Assembly (NCBI RefSeq): GCF_001273775.1
Contig: NZ_CP011801.1
Location: 1,466,001-1,530,000, forward strand
Direction of reading: 5' to 3'
Source: Nitrospira moscoviensis
GTDB taxonomy: Bacteria > Nitrospirota > Nitrospiria > Nitrospirales > Nitrospiraceae
Length of the DNA stretch: 64,000 nucleotides
Part shown: positions 51,280 through 59,870 of the stretch, in pieces
Position numbering within the stretch: the stretch's first letter is position 1
How the letters are laid out: every line of letters starts with the position of its first letter
Notes under the pieces: model-generated
What the model saw: the letters and a program-made list of their open reading frames with translations, nothing else
The model's database searches: none
What the model was told of the DNA's origin: nothing
Made by a program: the position numbers and the translations under genes

Positions 51280-52533
51280 ATGGTCTATCGATTCGTCATG
51301 GTGCTCTGGTTCGTGCTGGCCGGCGTTCTCCTCCTACGGCAGGAGATCCGTGCGGCTGACCCGAGTCCAACACCCTATGGCCTCAACACCATTATCGAAC
51401 TCGCACTTGAGCGCAGCCCAATGATCACCGGGGCACAAGCCTCGATTGAACAGAGTCGTGGGCAACAGGTCGCCGCGGGTGCCTACCTTAATCCTTCTGT
51501 CAGCGGAACGGCCGGTCGTGGGGCGATCCGGGATCCGAGTACCGGCGTGAGCATCACCGAGCGCACGATCACCGTCGAGCAACCGCTGGAGTGGCTGGGC
51601 AAACGCGCGGCCCGACAACGGGCGGCCGACGCGGGAGTGGCCGGCGCCCTCGCCAGTATGGAGGAGGCCAAGGTGATGGTCATCGCTGAGGTGAAGGGGG
51701 CGTTCTTCCAGTTGCTCCTCGCGCAACAGGACGCACAGCTCGCGAGGGACAACCTCAAGACGGTCGAAGATCTCGTGCAATTGGTGACGGCGCGTGTCAG
51801 CACAAAGGAGGCGCCTAAATTCGAATTGGTCAAGGCGACCGTCGAACTGCAAAAAACACGGAAGGAATTGTCGCGAGCGGAGAACGCCCTGCTGGTCTCT
51901 CGGACCAAGCTCAATAGGGTCACCGGCAAGGCTCTCGGCGAGTCCTTTGGGATCCAAGGAGACTTTGAATCGGTGCGTCCAGGCCTGAAGCTCCCTGTCC
52001 TGATCGAGCAGGCCCTCGACCGGCATCCAGCCCTCCGTCGACAACAGAAGGCGGTGGAACAAGCCGAGTTCACGATCGAACAGGAACGCGCCTCGCGCAT
52101 CCCGAATGTGGCGGTGATTGGGCAATATCATCGGGAAGCCGGCGATGAATCCATCACGGCGGGGCTGAGTGTGCCGCTCCCGTTGTGGTATCGCCGACAG
52201 GGAGAAATCGGGGCCGCGATGGGCGCGCATCGGAAAGCGCAAGCCGAACGAGCTCGGGTACAACAGGAGCTGGAGCAGACCGTCACGCAGCATTTTCAGG
52301 AGGTACGAACTGCGCAAGAACAGATGAAAGTCTTCGAGGAAGGCCTGCTCTATCAAGCCAAAGAAGCGTACGACATCGCCCAGTTCAGTTTTCGTCACGG
52401 TGTGGCGAGTTTGCTGGAAGTGATCGATGCCCAGCGGGTCTACCGTCAGACGCTCTTCGAATATGCGCAGGCACGCGCCGAACATTCCATCGCGCTGGCC
52501 CGGTTAGAGCGGGCCGTGGGAGGGATGCCATGA
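51280..52533 (+). CDS. czcC: CzcC-like outer-membrane factor of a metal efflux pump
   Basis: A 417-residue TolC-family protein from ATG 51280 (AAGGAGGAG upstream). A signal sequence ends R-A-A-D, then two repeated halves of long helices and short strands (I-I-E-L-A-L-E-R-S-P and L-I-E-Q-A-L-D-R-H-P mark the start of each half). G-V-A-S-L-L-E-V-I-D-A-Q-R is the typical late motif. It forms the outer-membrane tunnel for the adaptor and pump encoded next. Its stop overlaps the next start. Confidence 0.9.
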   Translation: MVYRFVMVLWFVLAGVLLLRQEIRAADPSPTPYGLNTIIELALERSPMITGAQASIEQSRGQQVAAGAYLNPSVSGTAGRGAIRDPSTGVSITERTITVEQPLEWLGKRAARQRAADAGVAGALASMEEAKVMVIAEVKGAFFQLLLAQQDAQLARDNLKTVEDLVQLVTARVSTKEAPKFELVKATVELQKTRKELSRAENALLVSRTKLNRVTGKALGESFGIQGDFESVRPGLKLPVLIEQALDRHPALRRQQKAVEQAEFTIEQERASRIPNVAVIGQYHREAGDESITAGLSVPLPLWYRRQGEIGAAMGAHRKAQAERARVQQELEQTVTQHFQEVRTAQEQMKVFEEGLLYQAKEAYDIAQFSFRHGVASLLEVIDAQRVYRQTLFEYAQARAEHSIALARLERAVGGMP

Positions 52534-53750
52534 ACGGTGGCATGATGCTGCGTTCTTCACCCGTTTCCCTCCGAATCGCCATCGTGGTGTTGGTCGCCAT
52601 CGCACAGACGGCGTGTCAGGCGAAGCAGGAAGACGCGCCGAAGACGCCATCTCAGTCAACCAAAGGTTTGCAAGACTCCGGTGTCATCGAACTGCCCGAA
52701 GGCAGTCCAACCCTTGCCCAGCTTCAGACCGATCGGGTCGCGCTCCGTCCGATTCGGATGGCCCTCAAGGCCCAGGCCGGAAAGGTTTTGGCGAACGAGA
52801 ATCGATTGGCGCACCTGAGTCCCCGGGTCCCCGGCCGTATCGTGGCCGTGTATGCCAACCTGGGCGATCGTGTCAAGGAAGGGGATCGGTTGCTCCTGCT
52901 CGACAGCCCGGCCTTCGGTGAAGCGCAGCTCGAATATCGTAAAGCGAGGACGACGCTCGGCGTGACGGAGAAATCGCTCGCACGGGCCAAAGCCTTGATC
53001 GATCGCGGCGCGATCGGCGCGGGGGAGTATCAACGGCGCGAGGCCGAGTATGAGAATGCGCGTGCCGATCTCCATGAGGCGGAGGAGAAATTGCATCTCC
53101 TCGGCATGACGGAGCAGGAAATCCAGCGCCTCGCAGCGAAGACCTTGCCGCATGCGGAGGTCGCGCAAGTTGCGCTCCGCGCGCCCTTTACCGGTGACGT
53201 GATCGAGCGGAATGCCACGGTTGGCGAGGTTGTTGATCCCAATAAAACCCTGTTTACGGTTGCGGACCTCTCGACCGTCTGGGTGCGTGCCGACTTCCCT
53301 GAGCAACAAGCCGGCCTGCTGAAGACCGGGCTGACGATCGAACTCCGTGTGTCGGCCTATCCGGACCAGCTGTTTCGAGGCGCCATTACCTATGTGGGGG
53401 CGGTGATCGATCCCACCACGCGCACGGTCACAGCGCGTGCGGAGGTCGCCAACCCAGATGGCCGGTTGCGGCCGGAAATGTTTGCCGAGGTCACGTTGAC
53501 GACTGCCGAGCAGTCTGTCTTGAGCGTGCCGCGTGAAGCCGTGCAGCAGATGGGGAGTCGTACGGTGGTGTTCATCGTGCGGGGACCGCGGCGGTTCGAA
53601 TCTCGTGTGGTGACCGCGGCCCAGGCTTCGGGTGACTATCTTCAAGTGATCGCGGGCCTTGCGGCCGAAGACGAAGTCGTGACGCAGGGCAGTTATGCCC
53701 TCAAGTCGGAGTTGCTACGCGAACAGATGCCGACGGGAGGCCCGTTATGA
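52530..53750 (+). CDS. czcB: CzcB-like periplasmic adaptor (lipoprotein)
   Basis: A 406-residue membrane-fusion protein from ATG 52530, which overlaps the czcC stop. A lipoprotein signal (V-A-I-A-Q-T-A-C) puts the anchor at Cys29. Lipoyl halves (R-V-P-G-R-I-V-A-V-Y; R-A-P-F-T-G-D-V-I-E-R) flank a coiled hairpin of about 90 residues; beta-barrel D-L-S-T-V-W-V-R-A follows. No metal-binding His cluster is present at the N-terminus, unlike Ralstonia CzcB. It overlaps the pump gene by 4 bp. Confidence 0.9.
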   Translation: MNGGMMLRSSPVSLRIAIVVLVAIAQTACQAKQEDAPKTPSQSTKGLQDSGVIELPEGSPTLAQLQTDRVALRPIRMALKAQAGKVLANENRLAHLSPRVPGRIVAVYANLGDRVKEGDRLLLLDSPAFGEAQLEYRKARTTLGVTEKSLARAKALIDRGAIGAGEYQRREAEYENARADLHEAEEKLHLLGMTEQEIQRLAAKTLPHAEVAQVALRAPFTGDVIERNATVGEVVDPNKTLFTVADLSTVWVRADFPEQQAGLLKTGLTIELRVSAYPDQLFRGAITYVGAVIDPTTRTVTARAEVANPDGRLRPEMFAEVTLTTAEQSVLSVPREAVQQMGSRTVVFIVRGPRRFESRVVTAAQASGDYLQVIAGLAAEDEVVTQGSYALKSELLREQMPTGGPL

Positions 53751-56700
53751 TCGAACGGTTGATCCGCGCGGCATTGGAACAACGGCTCATTGTGCTACTG
53801 ATGGTGTGCGGCCTCATCGTGAGCGGTGTGGCGGCGTTCCGCCATCTCCCCATTGATGCCTTTCCCGATGTCACGCCGGTCCAAGTTCAAGTGATCACCC
53901 GGGCGCCCGCTCTTGCTCCATCAGAAATCGAACGCCTGGTGACCTTTCCCCTCGAAATCGAGCTGACCAATCTGCCCGGCAAAACGGAGCTGCGGTCGGT
54001 GTCGCGGTTTGGCTTATCGGTCATTACGGTGGTCTTCGAAGACCGGATGGACATTTATTTCGCAAGACAACTCGTCCTGGAACGGCTGGTCCAAGCACGA
54101 TCCCGTCTGCCACAAAATGCCGAGCCGGTGCTGGGACCGGTCAGTACGGGGCTGAGCGAAGTCTTTATGTACCTCGTCGAAGGCCCGCAAACCCTCATGG
54201 AGTTGAGAACGCTACAAGATTGGGTGATTCGACCGATGCTGCGTGCCGTCCCGGGATTGGCGGACGTCGATACGTTAGGTGGATTGGCCAAACAGTATGA
54301 AGTGCTGGTCGACCTCAATCGTCTGACGAGCTTGGGACTGACCTTGCGCCAAGTCCATGCGGCCGTCGCGGGCAACAATCAGAATGCCGGGGGCAGTTAC
54401 ATTGAGCAGGGCGGAGACAAGCTGGTCGTCTATGGCGTCGGACTGGCCCGCTCGACAGCCGACCTCGAACAGATTGTCGTGGCGGCGCACACGGGCACAC
54501 CCATTTATCTCCGGGACGTCGCCCACGTGCGCCAAGGGAACGCCATCCGCTTGGGGGGCGTCACGCGCGACGGAAAGGGTGAGGTGCTCGAAGGCATTGC
54601 GGTCATGCTGCGCGGCGGCAACAGTCGAGCGATTGTCTCGGGCGTGAAAGACAAGGTGTCACTCATCAACCAGGTCTTGCCTGCCGGCGTGACCATCAAG
54701 CCCTTTTACGATCGCATCGAATTAGTGGCGCGCGCCCTGGATACCGTCGAGCGAGCCTTGCTCGAGGGGGCCGTGGTTGTGATGCTTGTCCTGTACCTGT
54801 TTCTCCGAAATCTCCGCGGCGCGCTCGTGGTGGCCCTGACCTTGCCGCTCGCCACTTTGGCGACCTTCTTGATCATGCAACAGGTCGGCCTGTCGGCCAA
54901 TCTGATGTCACTGGGCGGCCTGGCCATTTCGCTGGGGATGATCGTCGATGCCGCCATCGTGCAGGTGGAGAATGTCGAGCGCCATTTGAGTGAGCAGGCG
55001 ACGGGCCGGGCCTTGTCGCTCGCCGATCGTTTGCCCGTAGTCTTGCGCGCGGTACTGGAGGTGCGGCGGCCGAGCCTCTTCGGGGAATTGATCATCGCCT
55101 TGACCTTTGTTCCCCTTCTGACGCTCCACGGCATGGAAGGCAAGATGTTCATTCCACTAGCCCTGACCGTGGTCATCGCCCTCCTCAGTTCCTTACTACT
55201 CTCGATGACGGTGGTTCCGGTGCTGGCGGCGGTGCTCATGAAGCCGCGTGTGACGAAGGATGGCGGACGTCTGCTGGAGGAGAGCCGACGGCTCTATCGG
55301 CACATGTTGGAAGGCGCCATGCGCAGAACTCGTCTCGTGGTCATCGCGGCGGGGGGTGTGCTCCTCGGCGGAGCGACCCTCGTCCCTTTCATAGGGCGGG
55401 AGTTCGTTCCGATCATGGACGAAGGCACGATCGTCGTGAATCTGATGCGACTGCCCAGCATCAGTCTCAGCGAATCGCTGAAGATTGCGGGAGAGGTCGA
55501 ACGCCTCTTGTTGGAACTGCCGGACGTGCGCTCGGTAGTCTCGCGCACCGGCGCCAACGAACTCGGGACGGATCCGATGGGGATGGAACTCAGCGACATG
55601 TATGTCTTGCTCAAACCGGAGTCCGAATGGCAGGCGCCGTCGAAAGCCAACATCGAGGAACACATCCGTCGGCGGCTGGCGCAAGTACCCGGCCTTGCGT
55701 TCGGCTTGTCCCAGCCCATCGCTATGCGGGTAGACGAACTGGCGTCGGGGGTGCGATCACAGGTTGCCGTCAAATTGTTCGGCGACGACCTCGATACGTT
55801 GCGGACCAAGGCGGACCAGATCGTCCGAGTCTTGGGGCAGGTGCGCGGGCTGTCGGATCTCCGGGTCGAGCAAGTGTCTGGTCTGTATTATCTCAAGATC
55901 GACATCGACCGCGCCAAGATCGCGCGCCATGGGATCAATGTGGCCGAGATCACCGAAGTAATTGAAGCCGTCGGCGGTGGGATCGCTGCAGGAGACGTCT
56001 TCGAAGGACAGTGGCGCTTTCCGATCATGGTCCGATTCCCGGATGATCGGCGAGCCGATGTGGAGACGATTGCGGCGCTCTGGGTTACGGCACCGGATGG
56101 TACCCGGATTCCACTCCGGGAGTTGGCCGACATTCGAATCGTGGAAGGCCCGGCGCAGATCAGCCGCGAGCAGGCGAGCCGCCGGATTGTGATCGAGGCC
56201 AACGTGGTCGGACGCGATCTCGTCGGTGCGGTGGAAGAAGCCCAAACCGAAGTTGCGCACACGGTGCTGCTTCCGCCGGGCTATTATCTCACCTGGGGCG
56301 GCCAGTTCGAAAACCAACAACAGGCGATGGCACGCCTGGGCGTGGTCGTGCCTCTGGTCATTGGACTGATCTTTCTCTTGCTCTATGTCACGTTCGGCAA
56401 CCTGCGGCAGGCGGCGCTCATTCTCCTCGCGATTCCGTTTGCGATGGTCGGCGGTCTCCTGGCGCTCTGGGTCGGCGGGCTGTATCTCTCGGTTCCGGCC
56501 TCTGTCGGCTTTATTGCCTTGTTCGGCGTGGCGGTGCTCAACGGGGTGGTGAAGATCGCCTACATCAACCAACTGAGGGAACAGGGCATGGCATTGGACG
56601 AGGCGGTGTTGACCGGTATGGTTCTCCGGTTGCGGCCGGTTCTGATGACCGCGATCGTGGCGATGATGGCGCTCATGCCGCTGCTGCTGGCGACCGGCCC

Positions 56701-56881
56701 GGGCTCCGAGATTCAGCGGCCGCTCGCCACAGTGGTAGTCGGCGGCTTGTTCTCGTCCACAGCGTTGACCTTGCTCGTGCTCCCTGTGCTCTATCGGTGG
56801 GTCGAGCAACGAATCGCGCGACGGTGCGCCTCGGATGCAGCCGTACTTACCCCGGCTTCTGACGGAGGGGTGGCGATATGA
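53747..56881 (+). CDS. czcA: CzcA-like heavy-metal RND pump
   Basis: A 1044-residue HME-RND transporter with twelve transmembrane helices and two large periplasmic loops. F-R-H-L-P-I-D-A-F-P-D-V-T-P near residue 25 and G-R-E-F-V-P-x-M-D-E-G are family marks. In helix IV the segment reads S-L-G-M-I-V-D-A-A-I-V-Q-V-E-N: the second Asp and the Glu of CzcA's D-x5-D-x6-E set are kept, but the first Asp is Ser. The Cu/Ag Met positions of CusA are not kept (V-D-E-L-A-S-G-V-R), which argues for a divalent cation (Zn, Co, Ni or Cd). Substrate is inferred. Confidence 0.9.
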   Translation: MIERLIRAALEQRLIVLLMVCGLIVSGVAAFRHLPIDAFPDVTPVQVQVITRAPALAPSEIERLVTFPLEIELTNLPGKTELRSVSRFGLSVITVVFEDRMDIYFARQLVLERLVQARSRLPQNAEPVLGPVSTGLSEVFMYLVEGPQTLMELRTLQDWVIRPMLRAVPGLADVDTLGGLAKQYEVLVDLNRLTSLGLTLRQVHAAVAGNNQNAGGSYIEQGGDKLVVYGVGLARSTADLEQIVVAAHTGTPIYLRDVAHVRQGNAIRLGGVTRDGKGEVLEGIAVMLRGGNSRAIVSGVKDKVSLINQVLPAGVTIKPFYDRIELVARALDTVERALLEGAVVVMLVLYLFLRNLRGALVVALTLPLATLATFLIMQQVGLSANLMSLGGLAISLGMIVDAAIVQVENVERHLSEQATGRALSLADRLPVVLRAVLEVRRPSLFGELIIALTFVPLLTLHGMEGKMFIPLALTVVIALLSSLLLSMTVVPVLAAVLMKPRVTKDGGRLLEESRRLYRHMLEGAMRRTRLVVIAAGGVLLGGATLVPFIGREFVPIMDEGTIVVNLMRLPSISLSESLKIAGEVERLLLELPDVRSVVSRTGANELGTDPMGMELSDMYVLLKPESEWQAPSKANIEEHIRRRLAQVPGLAFGLSQPIAMRVDELASGVRSQVAVKLFGDDLDTLRTKADQIVRVLGQVRGLSDLRVEQVSGLYYLKIDIDRAKIARHGINVAEITEVIEAVGGGIAAGDVFEGQWRFPIMVRFPDDRRADVETIAALWVTAPDGTRIPLRELADIRIVEGPAQISREQASRRIVIEANVVGRDLVGAVEEAQTEVAHTVLLPPGYYLTWGGQFENQQQAMARLGVVVPLVIGLIFLLLYVTFGNLRQAALILLAIPFAMVGGLLALWVGGLYLSVPASVGFIALFGVAVLNGVVKIAYINQLREQGMALDEAVLTGMVLRLRPVLMTAIVAMMALMPLLLATGPGSEIQRPLATVVVGGLFSSTALTLLVLPVLYRWVEQRIARRCASDAAVLTPASDGGVAI

Positions 56882-57212
56882 GGTTCAATGATCGTGACGC
56901 TTCTGCGTTGGTCTTAGTCTCCCGGGGAGATCAGCAAAGAGGAATTCGAGGAGAAGCGCGGGGATCTCCTTTAAGAATCCGAAAGGGGCAGAAGTCCAAT
57001 GACTACCCTAGGAGTGCCACGCCCCCAGTAGCAGGTCAACACTGATGGAGACCCGGAAGAAGCTGGTGGATAAAGACCACGGCCCACACGTCCTGACCCC
57101 AAGCTGAACGTGTCCGATGGCAATAAGGACCCGACCACTCCTCTTTCAGGGACATGTGTGGAGCAATTTCTTGCTCGCCTTGGTAGCTCATCATAGTAAT
57201 CAGCGTGACCCC
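56882..57212. other. Intergenic stretch between the two pump loci
   Basis: About 330 bp after the first pump gene. I see no gene or strong hairpin in it. It ends at the CueR-like promoter of the merR gene. Confidence 0.4.
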
Positions 57213-57244
57213 TTGCACCTTCCAGTTGGAGGAAGGTTTAGTAT
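57213..57244 (+). promoter_or_regulatory. CueR-type operator/promoter of the merR gene
   Basis: -35 TTGCAC (57213-57218) and -10 TAGTAT (57239-57244) are 20 bp apart, the over-long spacing of MerR-controlled promoters. The spacer is filled by a perfect dyad ACCTTCC-N7-GGAAGGT (57217-57237), which matches the E. coli CueR box of the copA promoter arm for arm. Transcription would begin near 57251, at or inside the first codons of the regulator. It strongly suggests a copper/silver-responsive switch. Confidence 0.82.
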
Positions 57245-57779
57245 GGCCGCTATGGATACGGAGCCGCTCACAATTCGGCAGGTGGCAACGCGCACAGGAG
57301 TCTCGTCGAAGACTCTACGTTATTGGGAGGAGGTGGGCCTTCTTCCCAAGGCCTCTCGCAATTACCACGGCTATCGCCTCTTTCATCATGATGTCATGCA
57401 ACGTATCAGCTTCATTCAAAAGGCGAAGAGCCTGGACTTCACCCTGGCCGAAATCCGCGCGCTTTTTGACATTGCTAAGAAACGAGGCACGGCCTGCCCC
57501 GACGTGCTGCGCTGGACCGAACAAAAGATTCAACTCCTCGAGCACCAGATCACCTTGCTTTCAGAATTGCGAAACCGGCTGAGGGCCTATCAGAAAGAAT
57601 GGAACAAGAACAAGGGGCGCTCCTGTCCACCGCTGAGCGACTCGGAAGTGTGCTGTCTGATCGAAGGTATCCCTCCCATTTTGCCCACGAAAGGAAGTGA
57701 AGCGCATGAGATATCTCTTCAGCGTCCTGCCAGGAATAGTGGTCGCGCTTCTAACCAGGGTCTGGTCGACAACGAGTAG
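57243..57779 (+). CDS. MerR-family, CueR-like metal-responsive regulator
   Basis: 178 residues from ATG 57243 (GGAGGAAGG upstream) or 175 from ATG 57252, which would be nearly leaderless if the CueR-type promoter is used. The winged-helix HTH spans residues 10-75 (I-R-Q-V-A-T-R-T-G-V-S-S-K-T-L-R-Y-W-E). A dimer helix follows, then the metal loop C128-P-P-L-S-D-S-E-V-C137-C138-L-I-E-G, similar to CueR's C-x7-C. C85 is an extra Cys. The final 30 residues overlap another small frame and may be unstructured. It probably activates the Cus-like genes downstream and itself. Confidence 0.85.
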   Translation: MAAMDTEPLTIRQVATRTGVSSKTLRYWEEVGLLPKASRNYHGYRLFHHDVMQRISFIQKAKSLDFTLAEIRALFDIAKKRGTACPDVLRWTEQKIQLLEHQITLLSELRNRLRAYQKEWNKNKGRSCPPLSDSEVCCLIEGIPPILPTKGSEAHEISLQRPARNSGRASNQGLVDNE

Positions 57780-57822
57780 CTTCGCGAGCTCTGGCTGTCC
57801 ATCCTGCCCATTCTGTCCATGA
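57706..57822 (+). CDS. 38-residue membrane/exported peptide with C-P-S-C-P-F-C-P end
   Basis: A small frame in another phase at the end of merR, with AAGGAAG 8 nt before its ATG. It encodes a hydrophobic N-terminal segment (Y-L-F-S-V-L-P-G-I-V-V-A-L-L) and ends with C31-P-S-C34-P-F-C37-P. The Cys-rich tail would suit Cu(I) binding and the position is between regulator and efflux genes. It is not a known family to me; coding status is uncertain. Confidence 0.45.
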   Translation: MRYLFSVLPGIVVALLTRVWSTTSSFASSGCPSCPFCP

Positions 57823-57876
57823 AATGCAGATTCTGAAATGGTGGCAGTGGTCTCTTGGTGGAAGGAGGTGATTCCA

Positions 57877-57963
57877 GTGTGCCATTGGGTAGAGATTCTT
57901 GGCTTCTGCCCTTACGAGACGGCATCCAAAGTCCGGCAATGGGTGCAGGGACTCCTCGGATAG
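57877..57963 (+). CDS. 28-residue reading frame with a near-perfect ribosome site
   Basis: GTG 57877 is preceded by AAGGAGGTGATT, one of the best ribosome sites in the window. The peptide begins C-H-W-V-E-I-L-G-F-C-P-Y and ends with a helix (S-K-V-R-Q-W-V-Q-G-L-L-G). The frame is also open from ATG 57838. It stops 10 bp before an intrinsic terminator. It could be a true small protein of the metal locus or a leader peptide. I cannot name a family. Confidence 0.4.
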   Translation: MCHWVEILGFCPYETASKVRQWVQGLLG

Positions 57964-57973
57964 GGACGGACAC

Positions 57974-58010
57974 TGGCCGGCTGGTCTCCATGAAACCAGC
58001 CGGCCATTTT
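57974..58010 (+). terminator. Intrinsic terminator after the merR transcript
   Basis: A 12-bp perfect stem TGGCCGGCTGGT / ACCAGCCGGCCA with a 9-nt loop, followed by TTTT. It separates the merR/small-ORF transcript from the Cus-like operon, which has its own promoter just downstream. Confidence 0.85.
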
Positions 58011-58015
58011 ACCAG

Positions 58016-58072
58016 GCTTTCTGCTCCAGCTTTCTGCTCCAGATTGACACCGGTCACATCAGGGCGTATCGT
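58016..58072 (+). promoter_or_regulatory. Promoter of the Cus-like operon with tandem 13-bp repeat
   Basis: TTGACA (58044-58049), 17-bp spacer and TATCGT (58067-58072) form a good vegetative promoter 25 bp before the first gene. Immediately upstream a 13-bp unit GCTTTCTGCTCCA is repeated exactly in tandem (58016-58028, 58029-58041), next to the -35 box where an activator could bind. Confidence 0.65.
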
Positions 58073-58097
58073 AACTGAAGATTTGCAGGAGTAACGT

Positions 58098-58457
58098 ATG
58101 CGGCGCGTGTCTATCGTCATCGCAGGGGCGTTGGTTCTGCTGTTCCTGCTTTTCAGCTTCAACGCCTACGCTTGCCTGCTGCCCCTGTTTGGTGTTCCGC
58201 AAGCGGCGATGGGTGGCGGCTGCGCAGACCCACAGGACCAGCCGGTCCGTCAGTTCTGCGATACCTTCACCACGCTGGGTCTCCATGCTGCTTCAGACTT
58301 CCATCTCTCTGTTGATGTGCAGGTGGTGAGTCCGACCGAGGCCGCCCCGCTGACCTCGCTGATCAGCTTTTCTCTCCGGACACCCCAGCATCCGGGATAC
58401 CCCGCACAAAGACCTCCACAGGACGCCTTGATCAGAACTACGGTCCTTCGCATCTGA
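58098..58457 (+). CDS. Small exported protein at the head of the Cus-like operon
   Basis: A 119-residue protein with GCAGGAG before its ATG. The signal segment (A-L-V-L-L-F-L-L-F-S-F-N-A-Y-A-C) is followed by C-L-L-P-L-F-G, G-G-G-C-A-D-P, F-C-D-T-F-T-T-L-G: four cysteines in the first 60 residues with a later beta-like part (V-D-V-Q-V-V). C-L-L-P-L may be a lipoprotein-like or disulfide site. No family recognised. It lies 130 bp before the outer-membrane factor gene and is probably an accessory periplasmic metal-binding protein. Confidence 0.6.
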   Translation: MRRVSIVIAGALVLLFLLFSFNAYACLLPLFGVPQAAMGGGCADPQDQPVRQFCDTFTTLGLHAASDFHLSVDVQVVSPTEAAPLTSLISFSLRTPQHPGYPAQRPPQDALIRTTVLRI

Positions 58458-58589
58458 TCCCTTCACGTTTCTCTTTCAGAGCCTTCTTCTCATAGCTCCC
58501 TTCGCTTGGCCATCGTTGTAAGCGACCGGCTGCGCGCCCTCTCACCGGGGTTTGCGTTCGGAAGGGAAGAAACCGTGGAGGAGACCAAC

Positions 58590-59855
58590 ATGAAATGGAT
58601 AGCGCAACTGTCGTGTGTGACCACCGTGACGGCGAGTGTGGTCTTCGCGAGTGTAACCTTTGCCGAAGATCAGCTCGCGCTGAAAACACTGGATCTTTCG
58701 GGGGTGATTGCAGAGGCGCTGGCGCGGAATCCTGAAATCCAGGCGGCGCGCCAGCAATGGGAGGCGGCCTCGAAACGAGTGACGCAGGCGCGTTCGCTGG
58801 ATGATCCGAACCTGTCAGTTCAATGGTGGAACGCCCCTGAGTCCTTCAACCTGGGCCGTGCGCAGAATACCATCATCGGCCTGGCCCAGAAATTTCCATT
58901 CCCCGGAAAACTCGCGCTGAAAGAAGAGATTGCCACCCGGTCGGCCGAGATGACCGAGCAGGCGCTCCGCGCCAGGGAACGGGACCTGACCGCGCGCGTC
59001 AAGCAGGCCTACTACGATCTGTTCTTCGCGCACAAAGCCATCCAGATTCACCATGAGCAGGTCGATCTGCTGAAGCAGTTTCTCGAAATCGCCACAGCAA
59101 AGTTCAGAACCGGAAAGGGCACTCAGGTGGATGTGCTCAAGGCTCAGGTGGAACTCTCTACCTTGTACCAGCGACTTCCCGTGCTGGAACAGCAGCGAGA
59201 TACGGCTCAGGCCAAACTCAACACGCTATTGGACCGGGATCCACGGTTTCCGCTTGGGTCCCCACAGGGGCCGCATGAGGGGCGCTTCGACAAGGACCTT
59301 GAAGAGCTCTATCAGATCGCGACGACCGCAAGACCGGAGCTGAAAGCCGCTGAACTGGCCGTGCGGCGAAACGAGCAGTCTCGTGCGTTGGCTAGGCGGC
59401 AGTACTATCCGGATTTCAACGTGGCTGTGCAGCGGTTCCAGAACTTTCAGGCCAATGATGGCTTCGGCGCCGTGGTGTCCGTGAACGTGCCCTTCGCGTT
59501 CTGGACCAAGCCGAGGTACGACGCCGCCGTCCACGAGGCGGCCGCAGGGATCGCTGCGGCGCGGGCGGATCTTCACACGCTGGAAAACCTGACGCGTTTC
59601 CAGATCCGCGACCTGGTTGCCAGAGTCCGCGCCAGTTGGGAAGTGGCCGTGCTGTACCGGACTACCGTGGTGCCGCAAGCTGAACAAAGTGTGGAAGCGG
59701 CACGGGCCGGCTATCGCACTGGAAGAACGTCGTTTCTGGATTTGATTGAAGCCGACCGTGCGTTGCGGGACTTCCAATTGGCGTACTGGCGAGCGCTTGT
59801 GGACCGAGAGTCGCGTCTGGCTGAGGTGGTGCAGGTGGTCGGCACGGAATTGTAA
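58590..59855 (+). CDS. cusC: CusC-like outer-membrane factor
   Basis: A 421-residue TolC-family protein from ATG 58590 (GGAGGAGA upstream; a longer frame is not protein-like). The signal sequence ends V-T-F-A-E-D. The first half starts V-I-A-E-A-L-A-R-N-P-E-I-Q-A-A; the late motif is T-S-F-L-D-L-I-E-A-D-R-A-L. It is only distantly similar to the CzcC-like protein at 51280, so the two pumps are not a recent duplication. It would complete a CBA complex with the next two genes. Confidence 0.88.
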   Translation: MKWIAQLSCVTTVTASVVFASVTFAEDQLALKTLDLSGVIAEALARNPEIQAARQQWEAASKRVTQARSLDDPNLSVQWWNAPESFNLGRAQNTIIGLAQKFPFPGKLALKEEIATRSAEMTEQALRARERDLTARVKQAYYDLFFAHKAIQIHHEQVDLLKQFLEIATAKFRTGKGTQVDVLKAQVELSTLYQRLPVLEQQRDTAQAKLNTLLDRDPRFPLGSPQGPHEGRFDKDLEELYQIATTARPELKAAELAVRRNEQSRALARRQYYPDFNVAVQRFQNFQANDGFGAVVSVNVPFAFWTKPRYDAAVHEAAAGIAAARADLHTLENLTRFQIRDLVARVRASWEVAVLYRTTVVPQAEQSVEAARAGYRTGRTSFLDLIEADRALRDFQLAYWRALVDRESRLAEVVQVVGTEL

Positions 59856-59870
59856 CGAGCGAGGGATGCC

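Noticed and set aside
55757..56809. Minus-strand 350-codon frame inside the first RND pump gene
   Set aside because: H/R/D-rich antisense translation; the pump gene has full family features.
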